A stretch of DNA of 64,000 nt from Terrirubrum flagellatum (GCF_022059845.1 NZ_CP091851.1:4639501-4703500); one strand, 5' to 3'; positions 35,319-45,286 are shown, counted from the stretch's first letter. Notes: generated by a model not told the origin, from the letters alone. Program-made: numbers and translations.

Positions 35319-35855
35319 TCAGTCCAGTTTTTCCTGGGGATAGACGCCCCAGAGCTTGTCCTGCGCAATCCAGCCGTCGAAGCCCTGCCCGTAGATGCGG
35401 CACCAGCGGCCGTTGCACGATCTGACATTGCCGAGCACGCCCGGCTGGAGCTGGGCGACGACAGGCGATTTTTCATCGCTGGTCTCAAAGAGCTGGAGAG
35501 TCCCGCCCTTCATCCAGGGCGACACCAGCGCAGTGCGGCGGCCGGACAGCAGTGAATGCAGCACCCAGCCTTCCGAGCCTTCGGAATCGCGAATCCGACG
35601 CCAGGTTTCGAACTCGCCGGTGATCTCGACCGGCAGGCCGGCGCGCTGAAACACCCAGGTCGTGCGATGATCCTTGCTCGGTCCTTCGCGCAAATTCACG
35701 CGATCCGACTTCAGGCTGACATAGCGCGGCGTCGGCAGACCCGTGACGGAGCCCGTCGTCATGCCCTGCGCCGCCACGGCTGATTGCTGCGCGATCGGCG
35801 CCGAGACGAGCGACGCCGCGCAGAGGAGACAGGTCCAGAACAGTTTCATGCTCAT
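35319..35855 (-). CDS. Secreted SH3 domain (DUF1058-like) protein
   Basis: A 178-residue exported protein. After a signal peptide (MSMKLFWTCLLCAASLVSAPIAQQSAVAAQ) come two SH3-like units: YVSLKSDRVNLREGPSKDHRTTWVFQRAGLPVEITGEFETWRRIRD...GWV and TLQLFETSDEKSPVVAQLQPGVLGNVRSCNGRWCRIYGQGFDGWI. This is the common alphaproteobacterial SH3 protein that lies divergent from a hydroxyacid dehydrogenase gene. Its role at the envelope is not known. An ATG two codons later is also possible. Confidence 0.85.
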   Translation of the reverse strand: MSMKLFWTCLLCAASLVSAPIAQQSAVAAQGMTTGSVTGLPTPRYVSLKSDRVNLREGPSKDHRTTWVFQRAGLPVEITGEFETWRRIRDSEGSEGWVLHSLLSGRRTALVSPWMKGGTLQLFETSDEKSPVVAQLQPGVLGNVRSCNGRWCRIYGQGFDGWIAQDKLWGVYPQEKLD

Positions 35856-36075
35856 CGATTTCCGCTCGCGTCCCCACCGCCGGCGGCGGATTCAAGGCCT
35901 GCCATTCGACTGCGTTGTCAGCAACCGCGCCCGCCGATAGGACTCGTCCCGATCGGGCGGCCGCATCCCATGGACTTGTCGCCTCATCGTCGTTAACGCC
36001 GCGTGAAACCGGCGTCGGGCGGCTGTGGATAGCGGCCGCGCACGCCTGAAAAGCAAGCTGGTGGAGCAAGGGGGA

Positions 36076-37074
36076 ATGACGAGCAAAGCGAAGCCGGTCG
36101 TATTCGTCACGCGCAGGCTGCCCGACGTGGTCGAGACGCGCATGCGCGAATTGTTCGACACCCGTCTCAACGAAACCGACGCGCCGCTCAGCCAGGCTGA
36201 TCTCGTCGCAGCCGCGAAAATTGCCGACGTCATCGTCCCCACCGTCACCGACCGCATCGACGCAACCATCCTGTCGCAGGCGGGGCCGAAGCTCAAGCTG
36301 ATCGCCAATTTCGGCAACGGATTCGACAATATCGACGTCGCGACCGCGCTGCAGCGCGGCATTACGGTGACCAACACGCCGGGGGTGCTCACCGGCGACA
36401 CCGCCGACATGACGATGGCGCTGATCCTCGCCGTGCCGCGGCGGCTTGCGGAAGGGTTCGAGGTGCTGGAGCACAGCGAATGGACCGGCTGGTCGCCAAC
36501 CTGGATGCTCGGCAAGCGCATCCATGGCAAGCGGCTCGGGATTATCGGGCTTGGCCGGATCGGCACGGCTGTGGCGCAACGGGCCAAGGCCTTTGGCATG
36601 TCGATCCACTATCACGGGCGTCGGCGGGCGCCGGCCGCGCTCGAGCAATCGCTGGAGGCGACCTGGTGGGAGAGCCTCGACCAGATGCTCGCCCGCATGG
36701 ACATCATCTCGGTCAACTGTCCGCACACGCCGGCGACCTACCATCTGCTGTCGGCGCGGCGGCTCAAGCTCCTGAAAAAGGACGCCTATATCGTGAATAC
36801 CGCCCGCGGCGAGATCATCGATGAGGTGGCGCTGACCCGCATGATCGAGGCGGGCGATCTCGCCGGGGCTGGCCTCGACGTGTTCGAGCATGAGCCCGCC
36901 GTCAATCCGCGTCTGCTGAAGCTCGCCAAAGCCGGCAAAGTGGTTCTGCTGCCCCATATGGGCTCGGCCACGGTCGAGGGCCGGATCGACATGGGCGAAA
37001 AGGTGATCGTGAATATCCGCGCCTTCATGGACGGGCATCGGCCGCCCGACCGCGTCCTGCCGAGCATGCTGTGA
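36076..37074 (+). CDS. D-2-hydroxyacid dehydrogenase (glyoxylate/hydroxypyruvate reductase-like)
   Basis: A 332-residue NAD(P)-dependent dehydrogenase. The nucleotide motif is GLGRIG (158-163), with catalytic R244 (NTARGEIID), E273 (DVFEHEP) and H294 (LLPHMGSAT). ANFGNGFDNIDVATA near residue 80 is typical of D-glycerate/glyoxylate reductases. The ATG at 36076 with GGGGGA ribosome site is chosen over the longer frame. Divergent from the SH3 protein gene; a GC-rich stem at 37082-37103 follows it. Confidence 0.9.
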   Translation: MTSKAKPVVFVTRRLPDVVETRMRELFDTRLNETDAPLSQADLVAAAKIADVIVPTVTDRIDATILSQAGPKLKLIANFGNGFDNIDVATALQRGITVTNTPGVLTGDTADMTMALILAVPRRLAEGFEVLEHSEWTGWSPTWMLGKRIHGKRLGIIGLGRIGTAVAQRAKAFGMSIHYHGRRRAPAALEQSLEATWWESLDQMLARMDIISVNCPHTPATYHLLSARRLKLLKKDAYIVNTARGEIIDEVALTRMIEAGDLAGAGLDVFEHEPAVNPRLLKLAKAGKVVLLPHMGSATVEGRIDMGEKVIVNIRAFMDGHRPPDRVLPSML

Positions 37075-37121
37075 CGGACAGGCGCGCGCGATAGGGCGCG
37101 CGCATCGATTTCATCGTCTCC

Positions 37122-37180
37122 ATGCAGTTGCATGCATCTTGCCTGGCCGGCCGCGGTGGGATAGGAAGATGCAACTGCAT
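37122..37180. promoter_or_regulatory. Two ATGCAnnTGCAT operators upstream of the GST gene
   Basis: ATGCAGTTGCAT (37122-37133) and ATGCAACTGCAT (37169-37180) are each near-palindromic (only the two central bases break symmetry) and are exact reverse complements of one another. Their centres are 47 bases apart, 18-76 bases before the glutathione S-transferase start. This arrangement suggests cooperative binding by a dimeric regulator, whose gene is not obvious nearby. Confidence 0.6.
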
Positions 37181-37197
37181 CAACCACGGCGGTCGCC

Positions 37198-37869
37198 ATG
37201 CCCGACAAGCTTCAGCTCATTAGTCACGCTCTATGCCCCTACGTGCAGCGCGCCGTGATCGCGCTGACGGAGAAGAATGTTCCGTTCGAGCGCATCGATA
37301 TCGATCTCGCCAACAAGCCCGACTGGTTCAAGGCGATCTCGCCGCTTGGCAAGGTGCCGCTGCTGCGCGTCGGCGAGACATCGATCTTCGAGTCGGCCGT
37401 GATCGTCGAATATCTCGAAGAGACGACGCCCCATCCGCTGCATCCGAAGGCGCCACTGGCGCGCGCCGAGCATCGCGGCTGGATCGAATTTTCATCCGCG
37501 ATCCTCGCCGACCTCTGGGGCTACTACACCGCCAAGGACACAGCGACCTTCGACGCCAAGACGACGGCGCTCGCCGATAAATTCGCGATCCTGGAAAAGC
37601 GCGTGAAAGCCGCGCCCTGGTTCGACGGCGCTGACTTCTCGCTGGTCGACGCCGCTTTCGGTCCGGTGTTCCGCTATTTCGACGTGCTTGATCGGATCGT
37701 CGATCACGGCATCCTTGACGGCAAGCCGAAGCTGGAATTGTGGCGCGCGTCGCTGAGCCAGCGTCCGTCCGTGCGCAACGCGGTCGCGCCGGATTATCCC
37801 GCGAAGCTCGAAGCCTTCATCGGCAAGCAGGGCGGCGTTCTCGCGCAGCAGCTTGCGAAGGCCGCGTGA
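37198..37869 (+). CDS. Glutathione S-transferase
   Basis: A 223-residue GST. The N-terminal thioredoxin-fold half has the cysteine active site C13-PYV (SHALCPYVQRAV) and the GSH-binding FESAVIVEYLEE; the helical C-terminal domain has the PWFDGADFSLVDAAFGPVF capping box. The cysteine type suggests omega/beta-like activity such as thiol transfer or dehalogenation rather than tyrosine-type conjugation. Two matching operator-like dyads lie immediately upstream. Confidence 0.9.
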   Translation: MPDKLQLISHALCPYVQRAVIALTEKNVPFERIDIDLANKPDWFKAISPLGKVPLLRVGETSIFESAVIVEYLEETTPHPLHPKAPLARAEHRGWIEFSSAILADLWGYYTAKDTATFDAKTTALADKFAILEKRVKAAPWFDGADFSLVDAAFGPVFRYFDVLDRIVDHGILDGKPKLELWRASLSQRPSVRNAVAPDYPAKLEAFIGKQGGVLAQQLAKAA

Positions 37870-37884
37870 ATCAAAAGCGCGCGC

Positions 37885-38739
37885 TCATTTGTGAGCGTGC
37901 GCTGTGATGACAGGCCGGTTGGTCCAGACGCCGTCACGCGTCTGGCGCCAGCCGCCGGCGGCGAGCGCGCCGCCATCGACATTGATGGTCGCGCCCGTGA
38001 TCCAAGATGAGAGATCGCTTGCGAGAAAGAGCGCGGCGCCGGCGCAATCATCAGGCCGGCCGTAGCGTCCAAGCGGAATCCAGCGTTTGACGAAATCCTG
38101 ATACTCCTCGGGAATCCATGACGAGATTTTGATCTGCTCGGTCTCCGTCGTTTCCGGCGCGATCGCATTGACGCGAATATTTTCTGGCGCCAGTTCCAGC
38201 GCGAGGCTGCGCGTAAATCCTGAAATCGCGGTCTTGAACGCGCCGTAGACCGCGAACATCGGCACGCCGCGAAAGGCCTCGATCGTGGAGACGCTGATGA
38301 TTCCGGCGTTCATTCCGCGACGAAGCAAAGGCAGCGCCGCATGCGTCGCGAGAAAGATGTGGCGGAGGTTGACGGCGTAGAGCGCGTCCCATTCCTCTGG
38401 CTTCGTATCGGCGAACGCCTTCTGCCATCCCAGCACATCGCCGACATTGTTCACGAGAAGATCGAGACGACCGAAGCGATCTTCGATCTCTTTCATGATC
38501 GTCGCAATCTGATTCGCATCCGTGACGTCGATGCAACGCGCGAGATGACCATCGCCTGACTTTCGCAATGATTCGGCGAACGACTGAACGCGCGCCTCAT
38601 CCTTTTCGGCGCCGATCACCGTGGCGCCGCAAGCTGCGAAGCATTCCGCAATCGCGCGGCCGATGCCGGCGCCGGCGCCTGTTACGAGAGCGATTTTCGC
38701 CTTCAGCGCATTTGGAAACTGTTCAGCGAAGCCGGTCAT
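37885..38739 (-). CDS. SDR family oxidoreductase
   Basis: A 284-residue short-chain dehydrogenase. The cofactor motif is TGAGAGIG (20-27), followed by NNVG (97-100) and the catalytic S151, Y165 and K169 (VYGAFK). The 3' GGALAAGGW end is usual for classical SDRs. The substrate is unknown. The ATG at 38739 follows GAGGATGAA and is preferred to an ATG further upstream. It is convergent with the GST gene and follows the amine oxidase gene on the same strand. Confidence 0.88.
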   Translation of the reverse strand: MTGFAEQFPNALKAKIALVTGAGAGIGRAIAECFAACGATVIGAEKDEARVQSFAESLRKSGDGHLARCIDVTDANQIATIMKEIEDRFGRLDLLVNNVGDVLGWQKAFADTKPEEWDALYAVNLRHIFLATHAALPLLRRGMNAGIISVSTIEAFRGVPMFAVYGAFKTAISGFTRSLALELAPENIRVNAIAPETTETEQIKISSWIPEEYQDFVKRWIPLGRYGRPDDCAGAALFLASDLSSWITGATINVDGGALAAGGWRQTRDGVWTNRPVITAHAHK

Positions 38740-38802
38740 TTCATCCTCGCAGCGGTCGCGAAGTTGAGAACCGGCGCCTGACAACGGCATCGTCCCGCCG
38801 GA

Positions 38803-40038
38803 CTAGCGCGCTTTTCCCGTTAGCTCCGCGATGATCTTGCGCGCCGCGCGCTCGCCCTCGCGCCATGCGCCGCCTGTTGTGTTCGCCTGCGCGATCGACG
38901 TCGCCTCGCTGGCGAAACGAACGCCGCCTTCACGGTGATGACGCATGACTTCGCGCGCGTCGGCTTTGCCCGGCGGACAAACGCTCCATGAACCCAAGGC
39001 GTGAGGATCGTTCCACCAGTCTGTCAGATGAAGAATTTCGGCGCGCGTTGATTCGGCGCCGAAATGCGAGTGAAGAAATTGGCGCACGAATTCGCTTTTC
39101 GCGTCGGCGTTCCCGTCGCGCCAGAAAGCGCGGTGCGGGCCGCCCAACTCGAAATAATGAAGATCAGAGCCGCCGACACAAGCGAGCATGGTCGCGCCGC
39201 GAATGCGGTCGCTGCGAAAGAGCGTGAGCTGGTCGGCGCCGTTTTCGTGGAGAGGACTTTCCGGCCAGCGCAGGATCGCATGCTCATACGCGGCGGGAAT
39301 GAAGGACGCGATTGCGCCGGCCACCTCATCGGATAGCCCGGGCTCGAATGTGATCGCGCCTCGTTTTAGCAGCTCGACCGGAACGGTGACGATGACGCGG
39401 CGCGTGATGATGCTCTCCGTCTCAGTCGTCACTTCCAAATCCGCGCCGCGGCGCCTGACCGCAGTGGCCACGCTTTTCAGACGCACCGGCAAATCCTTCG
39501 CGAGATGCGTAATCAGCGCGCCATAACCATCGGCGAGAAAGCGATTCGACCCGTCATCGACGCGGTGGAAATCGATCGCGCTGACTTCCTCGACCGGAGC
39601 GCCGGAATAAAGCCCCATGTCAAAGGCGAAGGTGTCGCTCCAGTCGCCGACGTCGGGCAGACATTCGGACAGAGGTCGGTCGCGGCCGGAGCGCAGAACC
39701 TGATCGAGGATGCGATCGAGCCGCGGCCAGGCTTCGCCCATGGGACGTCGCTGCGCGCCAATCATGCGTTGGCCCGCATCATAAACAGGTCGAGCATCGG
39801 GCGCGCGGCGCGATGCAAAGCCGGCTTCGCGCGCCAACGGAACCAGCGGATTGCGCTCGGCCATATGCATCCAGTGTGCGCCGAGATCGATCGGGCGGCC
39901 GTCGATCGCCGCCGTATGAGCGCGGCCGCCGACGCGGTCGCGGGCTTCGAGAATTTCGACAGAGAGGCCCGCCGCGATCAGCGTCCGGCCCGCGGCGACG
40001 CCGGCGGCCCCGGCGCCGACCACTACGACGTCGGGCAT
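38803..40038 (-). CDS. Flavin monoamine oxidase family protein
   Basis: A 411-residue FAD enzyme of the amine oxidase family. The dinucleotide motif is VVVGAGAAGVAAGRTL (5-20), followed by LEARDRVGGRAHTA and GAHWMH. The C-terminal flavin contact has GVRFASEATSIAQANTTGGAWREGERAA. A covalent flavin cysteine is not obvious. The substrate is unknown (amine, polyamine or carotenoid-like). Eight bases separate it from the NDUFA9-like gene upstream, so the two are probably cotranscribed. Confidence 0.88.
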   Translation of the reverse strand: MPDVVVVGAGAAGVAAGRTLIAAGLSVEILEARDRVGGRAHTAAIDGRPIDLGAHWMHMAERNPLVPLAREAGFASRRAPDARPVYDAGQRMIGAQRRPMGEAWPRLDRILDQVLRSGRDRPLSECLPDVGDWSDTFAFDMGLYSGAPVEEVSAIDFHRVDDGSNRFLADGYGALITHLAKDLPVRLKSVATAVRRRGADLEVTTETESIITRRVIVTVPVELLKRGAITFEPGLSDEVAGAIASFIPAAYEHAILRWPESPLHENGADQLTLFRSDRIRGATMLACVGGSDLHYFELGGPHRAFWRDGNADAKSEFVRQFLHSHFGAESTRAEILHLTDWWNDPHALGSWSVCPPGKADAREVMRHHREGGVRFASEATSIAQANTTGGAWREGERAARKIIAELTGKAR

Positions 40039-40046
40039 AGCGCGGG

Positions 40047-41015
40047 TCAGCGCGCCTTCAGCGTCTCGAACTGGCCGGCCTTGCGGAAGCGCCAGAGATA
40101 GGCCGGCACGACCGAGTCCATAGCGGCGGGCGTGACGCCGACGCCTTCGAGCGTACGCTTCTCGGCGACAGCTTGTTCGCTAACGACATTGTCGGCCGTG
40201 AGCATGCGGACCTGATCGACGGTCAGCGGCGCGTTCGGCAGCAGCTCCAGGAATTGCGCCTTCAACATCGCGAGCGGCGTGGGCAGCGGGACGAGCAGCC
40301 GGCGGCGGCCGATCACAGACAGCGTGTAGGAGAGGAGCTCACGCATGCTCCTGACGTCGGGGCCGCCGAGCTCATAGGCTTTGCCGCCGGCGATCTTGCC
40401 GTCGACGGCGCGGGCGATGAATTCCGCGACGTCGCCAACGAACACCGGCTGGAATTTCGAATCGCCGCCACCAATCAAAGGCAGCGCCGGCGCGAAGCGC
40501 GCCAGGCTGGCGAAACGGTTGAAGAAGGTGTCTTCGGGTCCGAAGACGACAGAGGGGCGCACGATCACCGCCTGCGGAACCGCCGCAAGGGCGGCCGCCT
40601 CGCCGGCGGCCTTGGTGCGGGCGTAGGCGGAATCGGAGTCAGCGGCGGCGCCGATCGCGGAGATCTGGATCAGTCGGCTGATTCCGGCTTCCGCCGTCGC
40701 TTTCGCGACCGCTTCGGCGCCCGCGGCCTGAACCGCGTCAAAAGTCTGCTTGCCGCCCTCGGCCCCGATGCCGACCAGATTGATCACAACATCCGCTCCG
40801 GCGACCGCCCGGGCGACCGACTCGGGATAACGGACATTCGCCTGCACCGCCGTGACCTGGCCGACCACGCCCATTGGCGCGAGAAACCCGGCGAGATCGG
40901 GACGGCGGACCGCGGCGCGCACCCGGTATCCGCGCTTCGCCAAGGCCCGCGCCACATGCCGGCCGACGAAGCCCGATCCGCCAAACACTGTGACGAGCGC
41001 GCCCGTGGTCGCCAT
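40047..41015 (-). CDS. NAD(P)H-binding protein, complex I NDUFA9-like
   Basis: A 322-residue atypical SDR. The N-terminal VTVFGGSGFVGRHVARALAKRGYRVRAAVRRP (8-39), the QVTAVQANVRYPESVARAV block and VIRPSVVFGPEDTFFNRFASLARF are typical of the alphaproteobacterial relatives of the mitochondrial NDUFA9 subunit of complex I. Bacterial members often accompany ubiquinone or respiratory proteins. It starts 144 bases from the divergent secB gene. Confidence 0.88.
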   Translation of the reverse strand: MATTGALVTVFGGSGFVGRHVARALAKRGYRVRAAVRRPDLAGFLAPMGVVGQVTAVQANVRYPESVARAVAGADVVINLVGIGAEGGKQTFDAVQAAGAEAVAKATAEAGISRLIQISAIGAAADSDSAYARTKAAGEAAALAAVPQAVIVRPSVVFGPEDTFFNRFASLARFAPALPLIGGGDSKFQPVFVGDVAEFIARAVDGKIAGGKAYELGGPDVRSMRELLSYTLSVIGRRRLLVPLPTPLAMLKAQFLELLPNAPLTVDQVRMLTADNVVSEQAVAEKRTLEGVGVTPAAMDSVVPAYLWRFRKAGQFETLKAR

Positions 41016-41159
41016 GAAACTCTCCCGGAAATGGTCCGCCGTTCCTATTCAACCGGCCCGCGCCTGTATAGACGGCGCGCCGCCGCAGCGCTTGTGACGC
41101 CTGCCTCGCCATGTTAGGCGCGCGCCAATTAGAGCGCCCCGGCGTTGCAGGAGAATATC

Positions 41160-41642
41160 ATGGCGAACGAAGCCACCAACGGCGCCAAAACGCAGGAACC
41201 GCCGCAGATCAAGGCGCTGGCGCAGTATATCAAAGACCTGTCGTTCGAGAATCCGAACTCGCCGCGCTCGCTGCAGCAGCAGCCGACCCAGCCGGCGATC
41301 AACATTCAGGTCAACGTCAACGCCAAGCAGCTTGGGCCGAACGATTTCGAGGTCGAGCTGAAGCTGGAAGGCGGCGCCGGCGAGGGCGCGAACGTCCTGT
41401 TCAACTTCGAGCTGTCCTATTGCGGCGTGTTCCAGCTCGTCGGCATTCCGGAGGAGCAGAAGCACCCGGTCGTCATGATCGAGTGCCCACGCCTGCTGTT
41501 CCCGTTCGCACGCCAGATCGTCGCCGACTGCGTCAGCAATGGCGGCTTTCCGCCTTTCCTGCTCAACCCGATCGATTTCGGCGTGCTCTATCAGCAGCGC
41601 ATGCAGCAGGAAGCGCAGGGCGCGCCGCCGATCGTCTCCTGA
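41160..41642 (+). CDS. secB: Protein-export chaperone SecB
   Basis: A 160-residue tetrameric chaperone that keeps preproteins unfolded and passes them to SecA. The core INIQVNVNAKQLGPNDFEVELKLEGGAGEG, ELSYCGVFQL, CPRLLFPFARQIVADCVSNGGFPPFLLNPIDFGVLYQQRM is unmistakable. The ATG at 41160 follows a GGAGAATATC ribosome site. It is convergent with dnaQ, nine bases apart, the usual order near the origin in this group. Confidence 0.96.
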   Translation: MANEATNGAKTQEPPQIKALAQYIKDLSFENPNSPRSLQQQPTQPAINIQVNVNAKQLGPNDFEVELKLEGGAGEGANVLFNFELSYCGVFQLVGIPEEQKHPVVMIECPRLLFPFARQIVADCVSNGGFPPFLLNPIDFGVLYQQRMQQEAQGAPPIVS

Positions 41643-41651
41643 TCGGATGAT

Positions 41652-42380
41652 TCAGGCGGCGGCTTCGGGCTCGCCGAGATATCGCCGCCATACCGCCTTC
41701 GGACCCAGGGTCTCGACGAAGCGCGCATGCGCTTCGATGGCCTCGGCGTCGAGCCGCGGATCCAGTGGCGCCGGACGTTTCGTCAGCAAATCGACCGCGC
41801 CTGAAACGGCGCCGCTGCGGGAGGCGCCAGGACGCGGCGCGCGGGAAAGATCAAATCCCGCCTGCCGCCCGCCGCTGAGCTCGGCATAGACCTCAGCCAG
41901 AATTTCAGCGTCGAGTAGCGCGCCGTGCTTGGTGCGGCGGGAATTATCGATGCCATAGCGGGTGCAGAGCGCGTCGAGATTGTTGGCGGAGCCAGGATGC
42001 TTGCGGCGCGCGATCTGCAGCGTGTCGATAACGCGCTCCATGCCGATTGTCGGCAGGTTCACGCGCTTCAGCTCCATATTGATGAAGCCCATGTCGAACG
42101 ACGCGTTGTGGATGACGAGGATCGCGTCGGCGCCGACGAAATCGACGAATTTCTGCGCGATGTCGGCAAAGAGCGGTTTGCCCTTCAGCATCTCGTTGGT
42201 GACGCCATGCACTTTCACCGCATCGGGGTGAACCTCGCGCTGCGGATCGATATATTCGTGAAAGACTTTTCCGGTTGCGATGAGGTTGACCACCTCGATG
42301 CCGCCGATCTCGATCAGCCGGTCACCCTTCGCCCAGTCGAGGCCCGTCGTTTCCGTGTCGAGGATGATTTCGCGGCGCAT
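41652..42380 (-). CDS. dnaQ: DNA polymerase III epsilon subunit (proofreading exonuclease)
   Basis: A 242-residue 3'-5' exonuclease. The DEDDh set is complete: D8 and E10 (DTETTGLD), D96 (HNASFD), H152 and D157 (KHGALLDAEIL). The C-terminal region after about 175 is variable and binds the alpha subunit. It follows coaE by eight bases on the same strand, as usual in the alphaproteobacterial origin region. Confidence 0.96.
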   Translation of the reverse strand: MRREIILDTETTGLDWAKGDRLIEIGGIEVVNLIATGKVFHEYIDPQREVHPDAVKVHGVTNEMLKGKPLFADIAQKFVDFVGADAILVIHNASFDMGFINMELKRVNLPTIGMERVIDTLQIARRKHPGSANNLDALCTRYGIDNSRRTKHGALLDAEILAEVYAELSGGRQAGFDLSRAPRPGASRSGAVSGAVDLLTKRPAPLDPRLDAEAIEAHARFVETLGPKAVWRRYLGEPEAAA

Positions 42381-42388
42381 GTGACCCT

Positions 42389-42988
42389 TCAGTTCGCGCG
42401 GCCCGGCCGTCCCGCCAGCGCGCGGAGGATATCACCGACGGCGCGGCGCGCGGAATCGAAGCCGAGCGATGTATCAACAAGGAAGTGGGCGCGCTGACGC
42501 TTCTCCGCGTCGGGCATTTGCTTCGCAAGAATCGATTCGAATTTCTCCCGCGTCATGCCGGGACGCGAGAGAACGCGCGCGCGTTGAATCTCTGCGGGGG
42601 CCGTAATGACAACGACGGCGTCACAGCGTTTTTCGCCGCCGCTCTCGAACAGCAAGGGAATATCGAGCACAATGAGCGGATGTCCTGCGCGTTTCGATTC
42701 GGAAACGAAGCGATCGCTCTCTACGCGCACGAGCGGATGCACGATTCCTTCCAGAGTCCGAATCGCCTCCGAATTGTTGAGCACGCGCTGGGAGAGCAAG
42801 GCGCGATCGATCGCGCCGTCCTTCGCCACGCCGGGAAAAGCGGCTTCGACGGGCGCGACCGCAGCGCCGGAATAGAGCGCGTGAACCACGGCGTCCGAAT
42901 CATGCACGGGAACGCCGCGCGCGCGAAACATTTCGGCGGTCGCCGATTTGCCCATGCCAATCGAGCCGGTGAGCCCGAGGATGAACAT
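42389..42988 (-). CDS. coaE: Dephospho-CoA kinase
   Basis: A 199-residue P-loop kinase that finishes coenzyme A synthesis. The P-loop is GSIGMGKS (8-15), followed by [11 protein letters not shown] and [25 protein letters not shown], the usual DPxxLE-like lid region. Its ATG overlaps the aroE stop by one base (TGATG at 42986-42990), so it is translationally coupled to aroE. Confidence 0.95.
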   Translation of the reverse strand: MFILGLTGSIGMGKSATAEMFRARGVPVHDSDAVVHALYSGAAVAPVEAAFPGVAKDGAIDRALLSQRVLNNSEAIRTLEGIVHPLVRVESDRFVSESKRAGHPLIVLDIPLLFESGGEKRCDAVVVITAPAEIQRARVLSRPGMTREKFESILAKQMPDAEKRQRAHFLVDTSLGFDSARRAVGDILRALAGRPGRAN

Positions 42989-43830
42989 CAGGCTGCCTTC
43001 ACGATATCGGCTTCGAGAATCGCGCGGAGTTCGGCCGTGACTTCCGGCATTTTCCCGAACCAGCGCGAAAATCCCGGAACCGCCTGATGCAGCAACATAC
43101 CAAGACCATCAACGGTGCGCAGACCGCGCGCCTTCGCGCGTTTGAGGAGATCAGTTTCAAGCGGGATATAGACGATGTCGTCGACAATCGCATCGTCCGC
43201 AAGACCGTCCAGCGGGCAATCGAGCGCGGGTTGGCGCTGCATGCCGAGCGACGTCGTGTTGACGAGGAGATTCGCGCCGCGCAGCGCATCAGGAATCTCG
43301 TTCCAGCCGCGCGCCTGAGCTCTGCCTTTCGCAGCGGCTGCAAGAGCCTCTGCGCGTTCGACGTGACGATTCACCAGTGTGACATTTTCGGCACCGCGCT
43401 CGATCAGCGCGTGAAGAACGCCGCGCGCCGCCCCACCGGCACCGAGGATCACAGCGCGAATTGAGTTCTTGGTCCAGTCCGGGTGCGACGCGTCGAGATG
43501 AGAGATGAAGCCGAGCGCGTCCGTATTGTCGGCGCAGATCTTTCCGCTCTCGAACCAGACCGTATTCGCAGCGCCAACGGCGCGTGCGCGGTCCGTCAGC
43601 TCATGTGCGAGCGCGAACAGTTTTTCCTTGTGCGGAACCGTGACATTGCCGCCGGCGTAACCTTCATCGGGCATGGCCCGCAAAAAGCGCGCGAAATCAT
43701 CGCCGCGCACATGGGCACGCTCGTAAGCGCCGTCGAGACCGAACGTTTTCAGCCAATAGCCATGAATCAGCGGCGAGCGCGAATGAGCGACGGGATCGCC
43801 AATCACGCAGGCTTTCTTGCGCCGATCCAT
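42988..43830 (-). CDS. aroE: Shikimate dehydrogenase (NADP+)
   Basis: A 280-residue enzyme for the fourth step of the shikimate pathway. Substrate-binding residues are visible in [15 protein letters not shown] (S17, S19) and NVTVPHKEK (K68), and the NADP site is [21 protein letters not shown] follows later in NTTSLGMQ. The ATG at 43830 overlaps the maf stop by one base; the ATG four codons upstream is less likely. Confidence 0.95.
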   Translation of the reverse strand: MDRRKKACVIGDPVAHSRSPLIHGYWLKTFGLDGAYERAHVRGDDFARFLRAMPDEGYAGGNVTVPHKEKLFALAHELTDRARAVGAANTVWFESGKICADNTDALGFISHLDASHPDWTKNSIRAVILGAGGAARGVLHALIERGAENVTLVNRHVERAEALAAAAKGRAQARGWNEIPDALRGANLLVNTTSLGMQRQPALDCPLDGLADDAIVDDIVYIPLETDLLKRAKARGLRTVDGLGMLLHQAVPGFSRWFGKMPEVTAELRAILEADIVKAA

Positions 43831-44459
43831 CACGCCACCCATCCGATTCGGCGCAGAAACGATAATGATTGCGCCAGAGGAAGACCCAATATCACATCAT
43901 GATCGCCATCGATGCGCTCGAACAGATGCGCGCCAAACTCCTCGATGCGATAGGAGCCGACGGACGATAGAGCATCATCGCCGACGTGATCGAGATAGGC
44001 GTCGATATAGTCGTCCGACAATTCGCGCATACGCAGCGTCGCCGTCTCGACGCAGGAGAACAGCAATGAGCCATCGCGCGCAAACGCGGCGGCCGAATGC
44101 AGACAATGAGTTTGACCGGACAATGCCTGCAGGAACCGTTTCGCTTCGGCGCGATCGGCGGCCTTGGTTCCCGGATGATCCAGCGCCTCAAGCGTTTGAT
44201 CCGCGCCGAGCACGACGTCGCCGCGGTTCGATTCGGATGCGTTCTGGGCTTTGGCGCGCGCGAGCGCCAGAGCGCGATCGATCGCGTTGACGCCGCCTTC
44301 CCGCAATGGCCGATCGATAGCGCGCTCGTCGACATCGGGTTTCACGACTTCAAAGCGAATTCCGGCTGCGCGCAGCATCGCGGCGCGCGTGCCGCTGCCC
44401 GAAGCCAGGATCAGCGGGCGCGGCGACAACCAGGGCCAGGGTGGGGAAGGGTCACTCAT
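43830..44459 (-). CDS. maf: Maf-like nucleotide pyrophosphatase
   Basis: A 209-residue Maf/HAM1-like protein that hydrolyses non-canonical nucleoside triphosphates. The signature [31 protein letters not shown] and [11 protein letters not shown] are present. The ATG at 44459 overlaps the ppsR stop as ATGA; the frame continues further upstream without conservation. It forms a tight run ppsR-maf-aroE-coaE-dnaQ. Confidence 0.93.
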   Translation of the reverse strand: MSDPSPPWPWLSPRPLILASGSGTRAAMLRAAGIRFEVVKPDVDERAIDRPLREGGVNAIDRALALARAKAQNASESNRGDVVLGADQTLEALDHPGTKAADRAEAKRFLQALSGQTHCLHSAAAFARDGSLLFSCVETATLRMRELSDDYIDAYLDHVGDDALSSVGSYRIEEFGAHLFERIDGDHDVILGLPLAQSLSFLRRIGWVA

Positions 44460-45286
44460 TCCGCGATGAATTTCAGACGATGTTCCTGGTAGAGATCGAT
44501 GATCGCCGCCGCTGTCTCCTCGATCGAGCGACGCGTCACATCGATCATCGGCCAACGATTGCGGGCGCAGAGCTTGCGCGACGCCGCGACCTCTTCGGCG
44601 ACGGCGTCGCGATCGACGTAATTCGTTTCGTCATCGACGTTGAGCGACAGAAGACGGTTCTGCCTGATCTGCACGATGCGTTCAGGCGTCGCCACGAGGC
44701 CGACAATCAGCGGCTTGCGCGCTTCCTGAAGCTGCGCCGGCGGCGACACATTCGGCACCAGCGGCACATTCGCTGTCTTGATGCCGCGATTGGCGAGATA
44801 GATGCTCGTCGGCGTCTTCGATGTCCGTGACACGCCGACCAGCACGACATCGGCGGTCTCGATATCGTCGGGCAACTGCCCGTCATCATGGATCATGGTG
44901 AAATTCAGCGCGTCGATGCGCCTGAAATAATCGGCGTTCAAAACATGCTGCGCGCCCGGCCGCGCGGCGGATGCGGCGCCGAGATAGGACTGGAACAGAT
45001 TCAGGATCGGATCGAGAATCGAAAGGCTGGGACAGCCGGCGTCCCGACACGCAGTTTCAAGCGCCCGCGCGATCTCTGGATCGACGATTGTGTAAAGGAC
45101 GAGGCCAGGCGCCTGGGAGAGTTCGCGCGCGATGCGGTCGATCTGATGCTGCGAGCGCACCATGGGATAGAAATGCTCGATCCCGGCGACGCCCTCATAC
45201 TGCGCCGCTGCGGCGCGGCTGATCGCGATCAGCGTCTCGCCGGTCGCGTCCGACACGAGATGGATATGGAAGTAGTTCCGGCCCAC
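44456..45286 (-). CDS. ppsR: Pyruvate, phosphate/water dikinase regulatory protein (DUF299)
   Basis: A 276-residue bifunctional kinase/pyrophosphorylase that switches PEP synthase or pyruvate phosphate dikinase off and on. The start [21 protein letters not shown] is the family hallmark and the P-loop is [11 protein letters not shown] (151-161). The start codon is GTG at 45286. This is the gene called RP001 in Rickettsia, which flanks the origin with hemE in the alphaproteobacteria. Confidence 0.93.
   Translation of the reverse strand: MGRNYFHIHLVSDATGETLIAISRAAAAQYEGVAGIEHFYPMVRSQHQIDRIARELSQAPGLVLYTIVDPEIARALETACRDAGCPSLSILDPILNLFQSYLGAASAARPGAQHVLNADYFRRIDALNFTMIHDDGQLPDDIETADVVLVGVSRTSKTPTSIYLANRGIKTANVPLVPNVSPPAQLQEARKPLIVGLVATPERIVQIRQNRLLSLNVDDETNYVDRDAVAEEVAASRKLCARNRWPMIDVTRRSIEETAAAIIDLYQEHRLKFIAE

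Noticed and set aside
35485-37038. 517-codon open frame antisense to the hydroxyacid dehydrogenase
   Set aside because: Shadow of the dehydrogenase gene; no recognisable domain.
37082-37103. GCGCGCGC stem after the hydroxyacid dehydrogenase as a terminator
   Set aside because: The arms are simple GC repeats and no T run follows; chance pairing is likely in this composition.
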